From: Verrucomicrobiaceae bacterium
GTDB lineage: Bacteria; Verrucomicrobiota; Verrucomicrobiia; Verrucomicrobiales; Verrucomicrobiaceae
Length of the DNA: 64,000 bases
Reading direction: 5' to 3'
NCBI GenBank assembly: GCA_016795365.1
Contig: JAEUHN010000026.1
Location: 186,001 to 250,000 of the forward strand
The notes under the pieces are model-generated. The model was not told the origin of the DNA. It worked only from the letters and a program-made list of their open reading frames with translations, and did not search any database. A program made the position numbers and the translations under genes. Positions within the stretch are counted from its first letter, which is position 1, and every line of letters starts with the position of its first letter. Below, piece after piece: positions 52,934 through 63,246 of this stretch.

Positions 52934-55900
52934 ATGATACCACGAAACGCGTCGATCCTTGCGGCACTGATGCTGGCAGCTGCTTCCTCTCACAAAGTTC
53001 GCGCCGCGGACGGCCATGCCGCAGATGATGAACTTGCGCTGGCGGCTGCTCAGCTGACTGGGACTGCCAAACCGGTGCTCATTGGTGCTCCCTCCGCCGG
53101 GACGGTGCAGGCCAATCTGGCAGATCCGGCGGACTGCCTGAACAACGGCTCCTGGAGCGCCATCATCAACTGGACACCCCACATTCCCGTGTCGGCTGCG
53201 AACCTGCCCGACGGACGCATTTTGACCTTCGCCTCGAATCAGCGCACCAGCTTTCCCGCCGGGCCTGAATTCACCTATGCCGCCACCTGGAATCCAGCGA
53301 CGGGAACGTTCCAGGAGTTCAACAACACGTCTCACGATATGTTTTGTGGTGGCATCACGCTGATGACAGATGGCCGGGTGTTGGTGAATGGTGGGCGCAA
53401 TGAAGTTGCCTCCACAAGTGTGTTCGACTGGAGAACTAACTCGTGGACGCGCATTCAGAACATGAATGGCGGACGCTGGTATAACACGACTGTGTCGATG
53501 CCGAATGGCAATGTGTTCACGGCCACTGGAAGCGGCACTGGACTCAGCACCACGGAACGCTGGAGCAATGCGGGTTGGAGTGTGCTCACGGGCATCTCAT
53601 GGCCGGCAGTGATGGCGGGCGAGACCGGATACTTCACGCACTGGCATCCCTTTGTCAGCTTGGCTCCTGATGGTCGGCTCCTGCACTTCGGCCCCACGGA
53701 TACGATGCATTGGTTCAATGCCGCAGGCACGGGCAGCTTCGTGAGTTCCAATGCTGCTGTGCCTGGGGTGCACTATCCGAAGGAAGGCTGCTGGGTGATG
53801 TATGATGAGGGCAAGGTTCTTGTTGCTGGCGGTGGTGCTGACACGACGCCCAATCCAGGTGATAACTCGATCGGCACCAGCACCAAGCTCGCCTACACGG
53901 TCAACATGAGCACCAATCCGCCAGTGGTTTCAGGGACAGGGTCGATGAGTTACGCCCGGCAATTTGCCAATGCAGTGGTCCTTCCCAGCGGTGAGGTTTT
54001 GGTGATTGGCGGCAACAGTCCCGGTCAGAAGTTCAGTGACAACGGTTCCATCATGCCGTGTGAGATCTGGAATCCGAAGACGGGCACTTGGCGCACCGTG
54101 GCGAGCATCAGTGTGCCGAGGAACTACCACAGCGTGGCCCTGCTCCTGCCCGATGGGCGCGTGTGGTCCGCAGGTGGCGGGCTCGGTGGTGGCGATCACC
54201 AGGACGCGCAGCTCTACAGCCCGCCGTGCTTTTTCACGAACAGTGGCACACTGGCGACACGGCCGGTCTTGAACACAGCACCTGCCAAGGTGGGTCCAGG
54301 GACGACATTCACCGTCACAGGCACCAGCGGTCTTGTGAAGTTCTCGTTCATTCGAATGGCGGCATTGACCCACAGTGTGAACACGGATCAGCGCTACCTT
54401 TCGTTACCCTTCACCGAGACCAGTGCGGGAACCTATCAAGTCACGGCACACTCGAATCTCAATGTGATGAACCCTGGCTACTGGATGCTTTTCGGCATCA
54501 ATGCCACTGGTGCGTTCTCCGTGGCAAAGGTCATCCAAGTCGATGCCACCTCCGGTATTGCCGTCACACAACCTGGAGATCAAACCTCCACTGCAGGCGT
54601 GCCGGCATCGCTCCAGATCAATGCGACTGCGCCGACTGGCACAACGCTGACCTACAGCGCTATCGGGCTACCTACCGGTCTCACCATCAATGCTTCCAGC
54701 GGTCTGATTACGGGCACGCCCTCGACCAGCGGCACCTTCCCTTCGCGAGTGACAGCCACGGGAGGCGGACAATCGATTTCCCAGGACTTCACGTGGACGG
54801 TGCTCCTGGCCAACACTGGCACGGGCAAGATCCTGCGCGAGTGGTGGCTCAACATTGCCAATTCAGATCTCAATAGCCTCACCGCCAACGCAGCCTACCC
54901 CAATAGTCCAACTGGCAGCGATCAGCTCACTTCATTTGAAACTCCCACGGACTGGGCGGAAAACCTTGGTCAACGAGTTCGCGGCTACCTGTATCCTCCC
55001 ATCTCAGGCCAGTATCGCTTCTGGATCGCCAGCGATGATGAAGGACGCCTGATTCTCTCTTCGAACAATAACCCGGCCAATGGCTCCATCGTCGCTCGTG
55101 TGCCCACGTGGACCAACTCGCGGGAGTGGACGCGGTTTGCCGAACAAGCATCTGCGGTTATCACGCTTCAGGCCGGCCAGCCCTATTACATCGAGGCGCT
55201 CATGAAGGAAGGCGGTGGCGGAGACAACCTGGCGGTCGCCTGGCAGACTCCGGGTTCGGCAGGTCCTGCCGTGATTGCGGGTCAGTATCTCTCACCTTGG
55301 CAGAACAATCGCACGCCTGTGCTCACCAATTCTGGCAATCGCACGAACGTGGTCGGCAATGCCGTGAGCCTCAACGTGCAAGCTTCCGATGCTGACAATG
55401 ATGCTCTCACGTTTGGTGCTACCGGGCTTCCGACCAGTCTCACCATCAACAGCACCACGGGCGTCATCAGTGGCACTCCCAGTGTGGCGGGAGCCTTCAA
55501 TGTCACACTGAGCGTGACCGATGGCCGCAGCACTCCGGTGACGGCTTCCTTTATTTGGACGATTAATCCTCAGGTTCAGCTCAATCCAGTGCCGGCGAAT
55601 CCGCCCAGTGGCGCAGGCACCGCCTTGACTTACACGGGCTCCAGCACGGGCGGACTCAATGTGCTCTACAAGTGGAGTTGGGGTGATGGCACGGTCGATA
55701 CGGCATTCAACTCCAGCCCAAGCGCTTCTCACACCTTTGCTGCGCCGGGAAGGTATCAGATCACTCTCACGGCTACTGATGACACGGGACGCATCACCAC
55801 TTTTACTTTTTATCAGGCGATCAATGCTCCCCTCACGACGAGGCGTCCGACTGCGTCCAGCAGCATTATCTTCGAAGATCGAGCCACAGGCACCAATGAT

Positions 55901-58900
55901 CGTGTGTGGACTGTGAATCAGGACAACAACAGCGTCTCTGTCTTCGATGTGGTGACTCGCACACGTCTCGCCGAGATCAATGTGGGCACGGCTCCGCGCT
56001 CGCTGGCACAGGGACCCGACGGTCGTGTGTGGGTGACCAATATGGAGTCGGGCACGGTCTCCATCATCAGTGGCAGCACGCTTGCGGTCGTGCAGACGAT
56101 TGGCCTGGCGCGTGGTTCGCGGCCGTTTGGCATCGCCTTTGATCCCGATGGAACGGATGGCTGGATCGCGTGCGAAGGAACTGGTCAGCTTCTGCGCATG
56201 AATCCCACCACAGGTGTCCAGGTTGGTGCGCTCTTGATCGGTCTCGATGCCCGTCATGTCTCGGTGAGTGCGGACAGTTCAAGGGTGTTCGTGACGAGAT
56301 TCATCACTCCGCTGCTTCCCGGCGAGCAGACGGCCACCATCACCACGAACAGCACGGTGGGCGGTGAGGTCTTCAGTGTGCTCACGAGTAATCTGACGAT
56401 CGAGAAGACCATCCTTCAGCACAGCGATCGTGCTGACACCATTACGACGGGGCGTGGCATCCCGAACTACCTCGGCCCGGCCATCGTCTCGCCCGATGGT
56501 CTCACGGCCTGGGTTCCATCGAAGCAGGACAACATCAAGCGTGGCAGGCTTCGCGATGGCAATGAGTTGACGCACGATCAGACCATCCGCTCGATCGCCT
56601 CGCGCATCGCTTTGACCAATGGTGCTCCTGCCAGTGCTGACGATGTGACCAGCCGCGTCGATTTCGACAACGCAGGCATTGCCTCGAACGGAGCGTTTGA
56701 TCCCAAAGGAATCTACCTTTTCACTGCACTCGAGGGAAGTCGCGAAGTGGGTGTCGTCGATGTGTGGAACAAGAAGGAGATTAGCCGCTTCAGTTCGGGT
56801 CGTGCCCCGCAGGGCATTGCAGTGTCTCCAGATGGTCGCACGATCTACGTTCAGAACTTCATGGACCGAAACATCACCGTCCATGACGTGGGTGGCATCA
56901 TTGATGGCCAAGTGGCCGTGCCTGCGCTGGTCGCGACGCTGAACTGCATTACCACTGAGCGTTTGTCGCCCAATGTTTTGTTAGGCAAGAAGCACTTTTA
57001 TGATGCAGCCGATCCTCGCATTGCCTTCCAGCAATACATCTCTTGTGCTGCCTGCCACAATGATGGCGGACAAGATGGGCGTGTGTGGGACTTCACCGGC
57101 TTTGGTGAAGGCTTGCGCAATACCATCACGCTTCGAGGCCACGGTGGCACGGCTCATGGCCCGGTTCATTGGACGGGGAACTTCGATGAGATCCAGGACT
57201 TCGAGAATCAGATCCACAGCTTACCCAAAGGCACTGGACTGATCTCGGGAGCGGATCCCAATCCGCCGCTAGGAGCTCCAAATGCCGGTCGCAGCAACGA
57301 CCTGGATTCGCTTGCCCTTTACGTCTCATCTTTGACATCCAGCGATGCGAGTCCTTCTCGAAATAGCGACGGATCACTGACCGCATCGGCCGAAAGCGGT
57401 AAGCTGGTGTTTGCCAACTTCTCATGCGCAGGATGCCATGGAGGCAGTCGATTCACTGATAGCGCGGTCAACCTTCTACATGACATTGGCACCACCAAGC
57501 CATCGAGCGGCCAGCGTCTCGGAGCGGCGCTCACTGGCTTGGACACACCTTCTCTGCGTGGTCTTTGGAACACGGCACCATTCCTTCATGATGGCAGTGC
57601 AGCGACGATTGAGGCATCCATCGCAGCGCATCGCAATGTGCCAGTGCCTGCCGCTGGCAGTGCTTCCATGACAAACTTGGTCAACTACCTGATCTCGATT
57701 GATGAACTGGAGGCGGACCCATCGCCGACTCGCTTCCCCATCACGCTAAGCGCTCCTGCGACCGCGACGGGGGCGTTCACCATCGATGGAGGAACGACAC
57801 TGGCTTTTGCCGCGGGCTTGCTCGTGTCCGAGTTCGAGGTCACCAATGGCACCGCGAGCAACCTCGTCACCCTCCCGCAGAATGCAGCGTTCTCGGTGAC
57901 CATCACGCCCACAGCTCCGGGCGTGGTCACCGTCAGGCTGCCTGCGGGAGCCATGACCTTCTCGACCACGGCGACGAGTCTCGCGTCCAACACGACATCG
58001 ACAGCCTACAGTCTTCCCAACCGTGCTCCCGTAGTGACGACGCCCGCAAACCAAAGCACTGTTCGTGGAGCTACCACGTCCCTCCAGATCGCAGCGAGCG
58101 ATCCAGATGGCAATGCATTGACCTACTCGGCTACGGGATTGCCACTGGGTCTCAGCATCGGATCGAGCACAGGATTGATTTCGGGCACGTTGAGTCTGAC
58201 GGCGGCGAATTCCAACGATGTCTCCGTAACGGTGAGTGACGGCACGCTGAGCACCTTGGTGAATTTTGTCTGGACCACCACAGCTCCCAACCGCGCGCCC
58301 ACGGTGGTGAAACCCGTTGATCAAACCTCTGTGAGGGGGACGATAACCAGCTTGCAGATCAGTGCTAACGACGCCGATGGGAACGCGCTTCGCTACACGG
58401 CCACAGGATTGCCCCTGGGGCTGACGATCAATGAGAACACGGGTCTGATCAGCGGAACCGTCAGTCTCTCCGCTTCCGCGACGAACAATATCGAGGTGAT
58501 GGTCAGCGACGCGGCTTTGTCCGCGAGCACTTCGTTTGTCTGGAACACCACCGCGCCACCCCTGACGGCAGTGCTTGCGAGCGATGCATCGGTGATCACC
58601 ACGCAAAACTTTGTCGTCACGCTTACTCTGAGTGAAGCCGTGGCGAATGTGGCGAACAGCGAGCTTCCGACAACGAACTGCACCGTGCAGGGCATTACTG
58701 GCAGTGGAACTACTTGGACGGTCACCATGCGTGCAGGAAATGCAGGAGTGATGAGTGTCCGCTACGTCACGGCCTCCGTGAGCAGTAATGCACTCAGTCT
58801 GAGCTATGATCCTCCTGCGGCCTTTGCGGCCAAGGTTAACTTCCAGCCCCCAGCAGCTCCGGTTCCGAGTGGTTATGTGCCGGACATTGGCAACCTCTTC

Positions 58901-61069
58901 GGTGCGCGCAGTGGATTGAACTACGGCTGGTCCGTCGATCACATCTCCCAAGGCCGTGATCGCAATCAGGTCAGCGATCAGCGCCAAGATACGTTGATGC
59001 TCATGAAGCTGAACGCCATCTGGGAGATCGAAGTGCCGAACGGCAGCTACGATGTTACCCTCAGCGTGGGCGATGCCGGTGGATCGTCGTTGGTTTCGCT
59101 CTCGGTCGAGGGAAGCAGTGTGTGGAGCCGTCAGCGTTTTGCAGCCGGTGCGTTTTCGGTCAAGACGGTTCGTATTGCGGTCAGCGATGGTCGACTTACC
59201 ATGGCCAACAGCGCAGCCAGCAACAATCAGACCCGCCTCAACTACATCGACATCCGCACGGCCGGAGCGCCGATCGCAGCAGGAAAGACTCATGGCCTCA
59301 CGGCTGACTACTTTGCTGGTGTGAGCTTCGACACGCTGCGTTTCACCCGCGTGGATGCTTGTGTGGACAATCGCTGGCAATCGCTATCTCCCGATGCGCG
59401 TTTGTCGGCTGACCGGTTCTCCGTGCGCTGGCGTGGCTGTGTGGTGCCTCGCTACTCGCAACCCTATACCTTTATCACGACATCCGATGATGGCGTGCGT
59501 CTGTGGGTGAACGATCAGATGATCATCAACAATTGGAACGACCACGGCGAAACGCAGAACACCGGCAGCATTCAGCTCTCAGCCGGTGTGCCCGCGACGA
59601 TCAAGATGGAGTTCTACGAGAACGGTGGTGATGCTGTCGCCCGTCTCGAGTGGCAGAGCGGCAGTCAGACGCGTGAGATCATTCCGAATGAGCGACTGCT
59701 GATCAACGAGACCGAAAAGAATACAGCTCCGTATCCGCTCACCTTCGCCGAGTGGCAGAGCAGCGGGCGCGTGACCGGAAGCACGACCACCAGCGACAGT
59801 GATGGTGATGGGGCAAGCGACCTGTTCGAGTATGCCCTGGGGACGGCGGCAAGCACTGGCGTGCAGACGAGTGAAGCTCTGACTATCACGCTGGCGGCCA
59901 ATGGCGACACTGAGGTGAGCAGCTCGCGTCCACGCGGACTCACAGATGTGGAATGGGTGCTTGAAAGCAGCAATGATCTCAAGGATTGGACCACCGAGTC
60001 CATCATGCCTGTGATCACCGATCTGGGTGATGGAACGGAACGCTGCGTCTGGCTGAATCCTGTGCGTCGCATTGTCCGGCTTCGTGTCGTTCATTCGAGC
60101 GGAGCAGTGGCTCTCAGTAGTCCCGCCAGCATGCAGAAGTTGGCCTTGAACCCAGGCACCCAGACCGTCGGCGTTTCGGTGGTGCGAGCCCCGGTCTTCT
60201 CAGGCACTATCAGCAGCATCAATGGCTCTACGTTGCTTCTCAACGACGATGCAAGCCTAACAGCTGCGGTAGATGCCGATGCTCGATACTACCTTGAGAT
60301 TCGTGCCGGCAAGTATGCGGGGCAGCGCTTCGATGTGAAGTCAGTTGCTGACAGTTCTCTCGAAGTCGATCTGACCGCGCCATACAACACGCTGGCGGCG
60401 ATCCCCTCCGATCTGGTGGGCGCGAGCATTGTCGTTCGTCCGCATTTGATGCTGAGTTCCGCCTTCGATCCTGATCGCTTGCAGGCAGGACTTACACCGA
60501 CGGCTGCCGACCAGGTGCTCTTCTTCGAGAACGGCGGTTACGTCACCTACTGGCTCTTCAATGGTGGAGGCGATGAGTCGCTTCGCGGCTGGTTGCGGGT
60601 GGGCGATGGCGCGGACACTTCGCGCGCCAATCCCATTCTTGCCCCAGGCACGGGCGTGATGGTCAAGGTGCTCTCCGGAGCACGCACGTGGTCCATGGCG
60701 GGCCAGGTCAGGACGAACGTGTTCGTTCAGCGTCTCATGGCAGGGCACAACCTCATCGCCTCGCCTTGGCCGACAGACCAGAGCCCGCAATCGCTGGGCC
60801 TCACACAGCCAGGCTTGGCCGCGGGTTCGCGCAATCCGCAGACGTCCGATCAACTTCAGCGCTGGAACGGCGACATCTCTGGTGGGGTTCCGAGTTACAG
60901 CACGTTCTGGCTGCTCGATAACCAATTGTCGATGCGCTACTGGCTTGCGCTCGCTTCAGGATCACTCGCATCGGTGGACACCAGCATCTTGATGCCCGCT
61001 CACCGGAGCCTCTTCTACAAGGCTCAAGCTGGCACCGCCGCCCGCACCTGGACGTTGCCCCTGCCTTGA
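52934..61069 (+). CDS. Giant secreted copper-radical oxidase (AA5-like) with dihaem cytochrome module
   Basis: 2711 residues with a signal peptide (1-24). Kelch/galactose-oxidase domain (~56-537): all five copper-radical residues are present, Cys138 (HDMFCGG), Tyr183 (GRWYNTT), Tyr398-His399 (PRNYHSVALLLPDG) and His480 (LTHSVNTDQRYL), at galactose-oxidase spacing. Then He_PIG (~537-622), PA14 (~634-776), He_PIG (~791-878), PKD (~883-964) and a YVTN-type propeller (~973-1340). A dihaem cytochrome module follows with CxxCH at 1371-1375 and 1498-1502 and PFLHDGSAATIEASI. More Ig-like domains (~1600-1960), a malectin-like domain (~1965-2112), PA14 (~2119-2250), a SDGDGASD repeat and a C-terminal verrucomicrobial module complete it. 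Copper oxidation yielding peroxide next to a peroxidase-like module is inferred. Confidence 0.82.
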   Translation: MIPRNASILAALMLAAASSHKVRAADGHAADDELALAAAQLTGTAKPVLIGAPSAGTVQANLADPADCLNNGSWSAIINWTPHIPVSAANLPDGRILTFASNQRTSFPAGPEFTYAATWNPATGTFQEFNNTSHDMFCGGITLMTDGRVLVNGGRNEVASTSVFDWRTNSWTRIQNMNGGRWYNTTVSMPNGNVFTATGSGTGLSTTERWSNAGWSVLTGISWPAVMAGETGYFTHWHPFVSLAPDGRLLHFGPTDTMHWFNAAGTGSFVSSNAAVPGVHYPKEGCWVMYDEGKVLVAGGGADTTPNPGDNSIGTSTKLAYTVNMSTNPPVVSGTGSMSYARQFANAVVLPSGEVLVIGGNSPGQKFSDNGSIMPCEIWNPKTGTWRTVASISVPRNYHSVALLLPDGRVWSAGGGLGGGDHQDAQLYSPPCFFTNSGTLATRPVLNTAPAKVGPGTTFTVTGTSGLVKFSFIRMAALTHSVNTDQRYLSLPFTETSAGTYQVTAHSNLNVMNPGYWMLFGINATGAFSVAKVIQVDATSGIAVTQPGDQTSTAGVPASLQINATAPTGTTLTYSAIGLPTGLTINASSGLITGTPSTSGTFPSRVTATGGGQSISQDFTWTVLLANTGTGKILREWWLNIANSDLNSLTANAAYPNSPTGSDQLTSFETPTDWAENLGQRVRGYLYPPISGQYRFWIASDDEGRLILSSNNNPANGSIVARVPTWTNSREWTRFAEQASAVITLQAGQPYYIEALMKEGGGGDNLAVAWQTPGSAGPAVIAGQYLSPWQNNRTPVLTNSGNRTNVVGNAVSLNVQASDADNDALTFGATGLPTSLTINSTTGVISGTPSVAGAFNVTLSVTDGRSTPVTASFIWTINPQVQLNPVPANPPSGAGTALTYTGSSTGGLNVLYKWSWGDGTVDTAFNSSPSASHTFAAPGRYQITLTATDDTGRITTFTFYQAINAPLTTRRPTASSSIIFEDRATGTNDRVWTVNQDNNSVSVFDVVTRTRLAEINVGTAPRSLAQGPDGRVWVTNMESGTVSIISGSTLAVVQTIGLARGSRPFGIAFDPDGTDGWIACEGTGQLLRMNPTTGVQVGALLIGLDARHVSVSADSSRVFVTRFITPLLPGEQTATITTNSTVGGEVFSVLTSNLTIEKTILQHSDRADTITTGRGIPNYLGPAIVSPDGLTAWVPSKQDNIKRGRLRDGNELTHDQTIRSIASRIALTNGAPASADDVTSRVDFDNAGIASNGAFDPKGIYLFTALEGSREVGVVDVWNKKEISRFSSGRAPQGIAVSPDGRTIYVQNFMDRNITVHDVGGIIDGQVAVPALVATLNCITTERLSPNVLLGKKHFYDAADPRIAFQQYISCAACHNDGGQDGRVWDFTGFGEGLRNTITLRGHGGTAHGPVHWTGNFDEIQDFENQIHSLPKGTGLISGADPNPPLGAPNAGRSNDLDSLALYVSSLTSSDASPSRNSDGSLTASAESGKLVFANFSCAGCHGGSRFTDSAVNLLHDIGTTKPSSGQRLGAALTGLDTPSLRGLWNTAPFLHDGSAATIEASIAAHRNVPVPAAGSASMTNLVNYLISIDELEADPSPTRFPITLSAPATATGAFTIDGGTTLAFAAGLLVSEFEVTNGTASNLVTLPQNAAFSVTITPTAPGVVTVRLPAGAMTFSTTATSLASNTTSTAYSLPNRAPVVTTPANQSTVRGATTSLQIAASDPDGNALTYSATGLPLGLSIGSSTGLISGTLSLTAANSNDVSVTVSDGTLSTLVNFVWTTTAPNRAPTVVKPVDQTSVRGTITSLQISANDADGNALRYTATGLPLGLTINENTGLISGTVSLSASATNNIEVMVSDAALSASTSFVWNTTAPPLTAVLASDASVITTQNFVVTLTLSEAVANVANSELPTTNCTVQGITGSGTTWTVTMRAGNAGVMSVRYVTASVSSNALSLSYDPPAAFAAKVNFQPPAAPVPSGYVPDIGNLFGARSGLNYGWSVDHISQGRDRNQVSDQRQDTLMLMKLNAIWEIEVPNGSYDVTLSVGDAGGSSLVSLSVEGSSVWSRQRFAAGAFSVKTVRIAVSDGRLTMANSAASNNQTRLNYIDIRTAGAPIAAGKTHGLTADYFAGVSFDTLRFTRVDACVDNRWQSLSPDARLSADRFSVRWRGCVVPRYSQPYTFITTSDDGVRLWVNDQMIINNWNDHGETQNTGSIQLSAGVPATIKMEFYENGGDAVARLEWQSGSQTREIIPNERLLINETEKNTAPYPLTFAEWQSSGRVTGSTTTSDSDGDGASDLFEYALGTAASTGVQTSEALTITLAANGDTEVSSSRPRGLTDVEWVLESSNDLKDWTTESIMPVITDLGDGTERCVWLNPVRRIVRLRVVHSSGAVALSSPASMQKLALNPGTQTVGVSVVRAPVFSGTISSINGSTLLLNDDASLTAAVDADARYYLEIRAGKYAGQRFDVKSVADSSLEVDLTAPYNTLAAIPSDLVGASIVVRPHLMLSSAFDPDRLQAGLTPTAADQVLFFENGGYVTYWLFNGGGDESLRGWLRVGDGADTSRANPILAPGTGVMVKVLSGARTWSMAGQVRTNVFVQRLMAGHNLIASPWPTDQSPQSLGLTQPGLAAGSRNPQTSDQLQRWNGDISGGVPSYSTFWLLDNQLSMRYWLALASGSLASVDTSILMPAHRSLFYKAQAGTAARTWTLPLP

Positions 61070-61086
61070 TCGTGCAGCAGCATAGC

Positions 61087-63225
61087 TCAGCGCCTCAGTC
61101 GGTAAAAGGATCGGGGCGCGAGTTTCGTGGGCATGGAGAACACATTATCGCCGCCCGACCTAACAATGCCGGTGGTGACAACGGTCCAGATTTGCATGTC
61201 GTTGGACGATTCGAGGACGACCGCTGTGTCTGATGCATCCCAGCGAAGTTCCGCTGACGAGCTGGCTGTCGGCAATGTGTTAACCACATTGAGGTTTGGT
61301 GCCTGGGCGACGATGCCGGGATTGCTGCTGCTGCTGCCAGGGTCGGTGCCGAAGTTGTGCTCCTGCAAGTTAAGAAACCCGTCGCCATCGGTATCCCCGC
61401 CAGGATCAGTGATGCCAGTGAGCTGCTCCCAGGCATCGGACAGGCCGTTGCTGTTGGCATCGGTATTCGCGGCGACTTGTGGACTGCCGGGCGTGGCGGT
61501 GGTGTAGGTGGCGCTGCGGATCGGACCCTGGCCGGTGGTGGTGAAGATGTTGCCAAAGGAGAAGACGATATGCGTGGCGTAGGCGCGGACTGTGGTGTTG
61601 CTCGTGATCTCGATCCGAGCCGGAGGCGAGGGGACGTAGTTCCATTCCCCGCCATCGAGTTGATAATACACGATCGGTCCGATACCGCTTTGAGCTGGCT
61701 TTATTTGGATGGTCAGCGGTCCCTGGTAGCTGCCGGATGGGTGGGAGAAGATTACATCGGCGGCGGTTTGGTTCGCCACATTGGCGGCATCCAGCAAGGT
61801 GATAGAGGTGGCGGAATCAATCTGATTCGGCAGCGCGTGAGTGGTGGTGCCAGGGACCGCGAGCATGGCAGGCTGGGCATTGCCAAGACCAGCAGTGGTC
61901 CCGCCATCCAGGAGTGATGACAAGGTAATATTGCCAGCGGCATAGGCAGCATTGGTGGTCCAGTCGGGCACGCGCTTGCGAGCGACGGGCTTGGCATTCG
62001 GACTCACGAACGGCTCGCCGTTGAAGGCGATGATGTTGGAGTAGAGGGGCTTTGCCGGGGCGGTGGGGATGCTGCCGGTGGCGATACGAGTGTAGCTGTT
62101 CCCACTGCGATGGATGCGATCATAGGCGAGGCTGCCATTGCGATCGCCAATAAGGATGAAGTCGCCGCCAGGGAGCGGAATCACATCGTCGAGGTCCATG
62201 CCATCCAGATCCACAGGACCAACAAGCACGGGGGCGACGCGGCCATCGTAATCGTAGAGCGAGGCTCCACCAGCGGCATCCGCCCAAGCAATGACCAACC
62301 GCGAAGCGGTTTCCTCAATGATGCGCACGGACTTGATCGGGCGGCCCATGTTGTAGCTGCCCACGGAAACGACATGGAGCGTGCCGCTGTTGTTGGCATC
62401 CGTGAGTCGTGCGGCGCGCAGGAAGTTGTCCGTGGGCGACCAGGCGAGCGAGGTGGTGGAGCGGAAGCTGTTGACCGTGATGTCTTCCAGGTCCTGATCG
62501 AACTGCCCTGCTGTGAACTCGGCGTTCGCTGGCAACCCAGTCAAAGAGCCGCGCAAGGTGCCGGCATTGATGGTGAGCTGGAAGAACTGCAGTTGCGACC
62601 CGCCGACAGCATCCGTGATGCAGGCCATGGCGCCATTGTAAACTGGGTGCAGGTAGAGCGGGCGGGACTGGCGAGGATTGGCACCGACCTCATCGGAGGA
62701 CCACAGATCGGGAAAGAAGATTGTTGGTGGAAAGCCACCAGGATGGATGGCGATGAGCGTAGCAGCGGTGGGGCCAGCTTTCTTGAAGCCTGCGACGAAA
62801 GTGGAGGTCTGGCCAGGGCCGGTATCGAAGGCCGCAAGCGTGACGGGTTCAGGTGCAATAGGATCCACGGAGGCGGGCGGCTCGCTGCCATCCAGCGGAA
62901 CGTATTGCACGCGGTTGAATGAAGCATTCGTGACGGCCAGGGACCATGCGCCTGCATCAATGAAATGCGCGAGCGCCGCGGAATCTATGGAGCTGACGCC
63001 AAGGTTCGTGGCCTCGCTCCAGTCGAAGGCATTGCCCACACCTGGCGTGCCGGTGATGAAGGTGCCGGAGGAACGGTTAATGATAAGCAGATCATTGGTT
63101 CCAGGCGCACCGGAGAAGATGATGCGGTCGCGGCTGATATTCGCGGCTGGCGGAGCGTTGGCCGGGCGCTGCGCCTGAGCGAGCGCCGTGAAGAGCAGAA
63201 ACAGCAGGAGAAGGTGAAGCTTCAT
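61087..63225 (-). CDS. Large secreted protein with chitobiase-C-like and calcium-binding repeat domains
   Basis: 712 residues with a signal peptide (MKLHLLLLFLLFTALAQA). Residues ~30-440 form a beta-rich, probably propeller-like part (YLHPVYNGAMACITDAVGG, VIPLPGGDFILIGDRNGS). A CHB_HEX_C-like domain (~490-585; VIFSHPSGSYQGPLTIQI, ITSNTTVRAYA) follows, then thrombospondin-3-like calcium motifs (DANSNGLSDAW, DTDGDGFLNLQEHNFGTDP; ~595-640). A closing ~50-residue module ends FYRLRR. This is a typical verrucomicrobial surface-protein layout. No catalytic domain was recognised. The convergent giant gene ends 17 bp away. Confidence 0.7.
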   Translation of the reverse strand: MKLHLLLLFLLFTALAQAQRPANAPPAANISRDRIIFSGAPGTNDLLIINRSSGTFITGTPGVGNAFDWSEATNLGVSSIDSAALAHFIDAGAWSLAVTNASFNRVQYVPLDGSEPPASVDPIAPEPVTLAAFDTGPGQTSTFVAGFKKAGPTAATLIAIHPGGFPPTIFFPDLWSSDEVGANPRQSRPLYLHPVYNGAMACITDAVGGSQLQFFQLTINAGTLRGSLTGLPANAEFTAGQFDQDLEDITVNSFRSTTSLAWSPTDNFLRAARLTDANNSGTLHVVSVGSYNMGRPIKSVRIIEETASRLVIAWADAAGGASLYDYDGRVAPVLVGPVDLDGMDLDDVIPLPGGDFILIGDRNGSLAYDRIHRSGNSYTRIATGSIPTAPAKPLYSNIIAFNGEPFVSPNAKPVARKRVPDWTTNAAYAAGNITLSSLLDGGTTAGLGNAQPAMLAVPGTTTHALPNQIDSATSITLLDAANVANQTAADVIFSHPSGSYQGPLTIQIKPAQSGIGPIVYYQLDGGEWNYVPSPPARIEITSNTTVRAYATHIVFSFGNIFTTTGQGPIRSATYTTATPGSPQVAANTDANSNGLSDAWEQLTGITDPGGDTDGDGFLNLQEHNFGTDPGSSSSNPGIVAQAPNLNVVNTLPTASSSAELRWDASDTAVVLESSNDMQIWTVVTTGIVRSGGDNVFSMPTKLAPRSFYRLRR

Positions 63226-63246
63226 GAGGTGAAGGACGGCAGAGGG

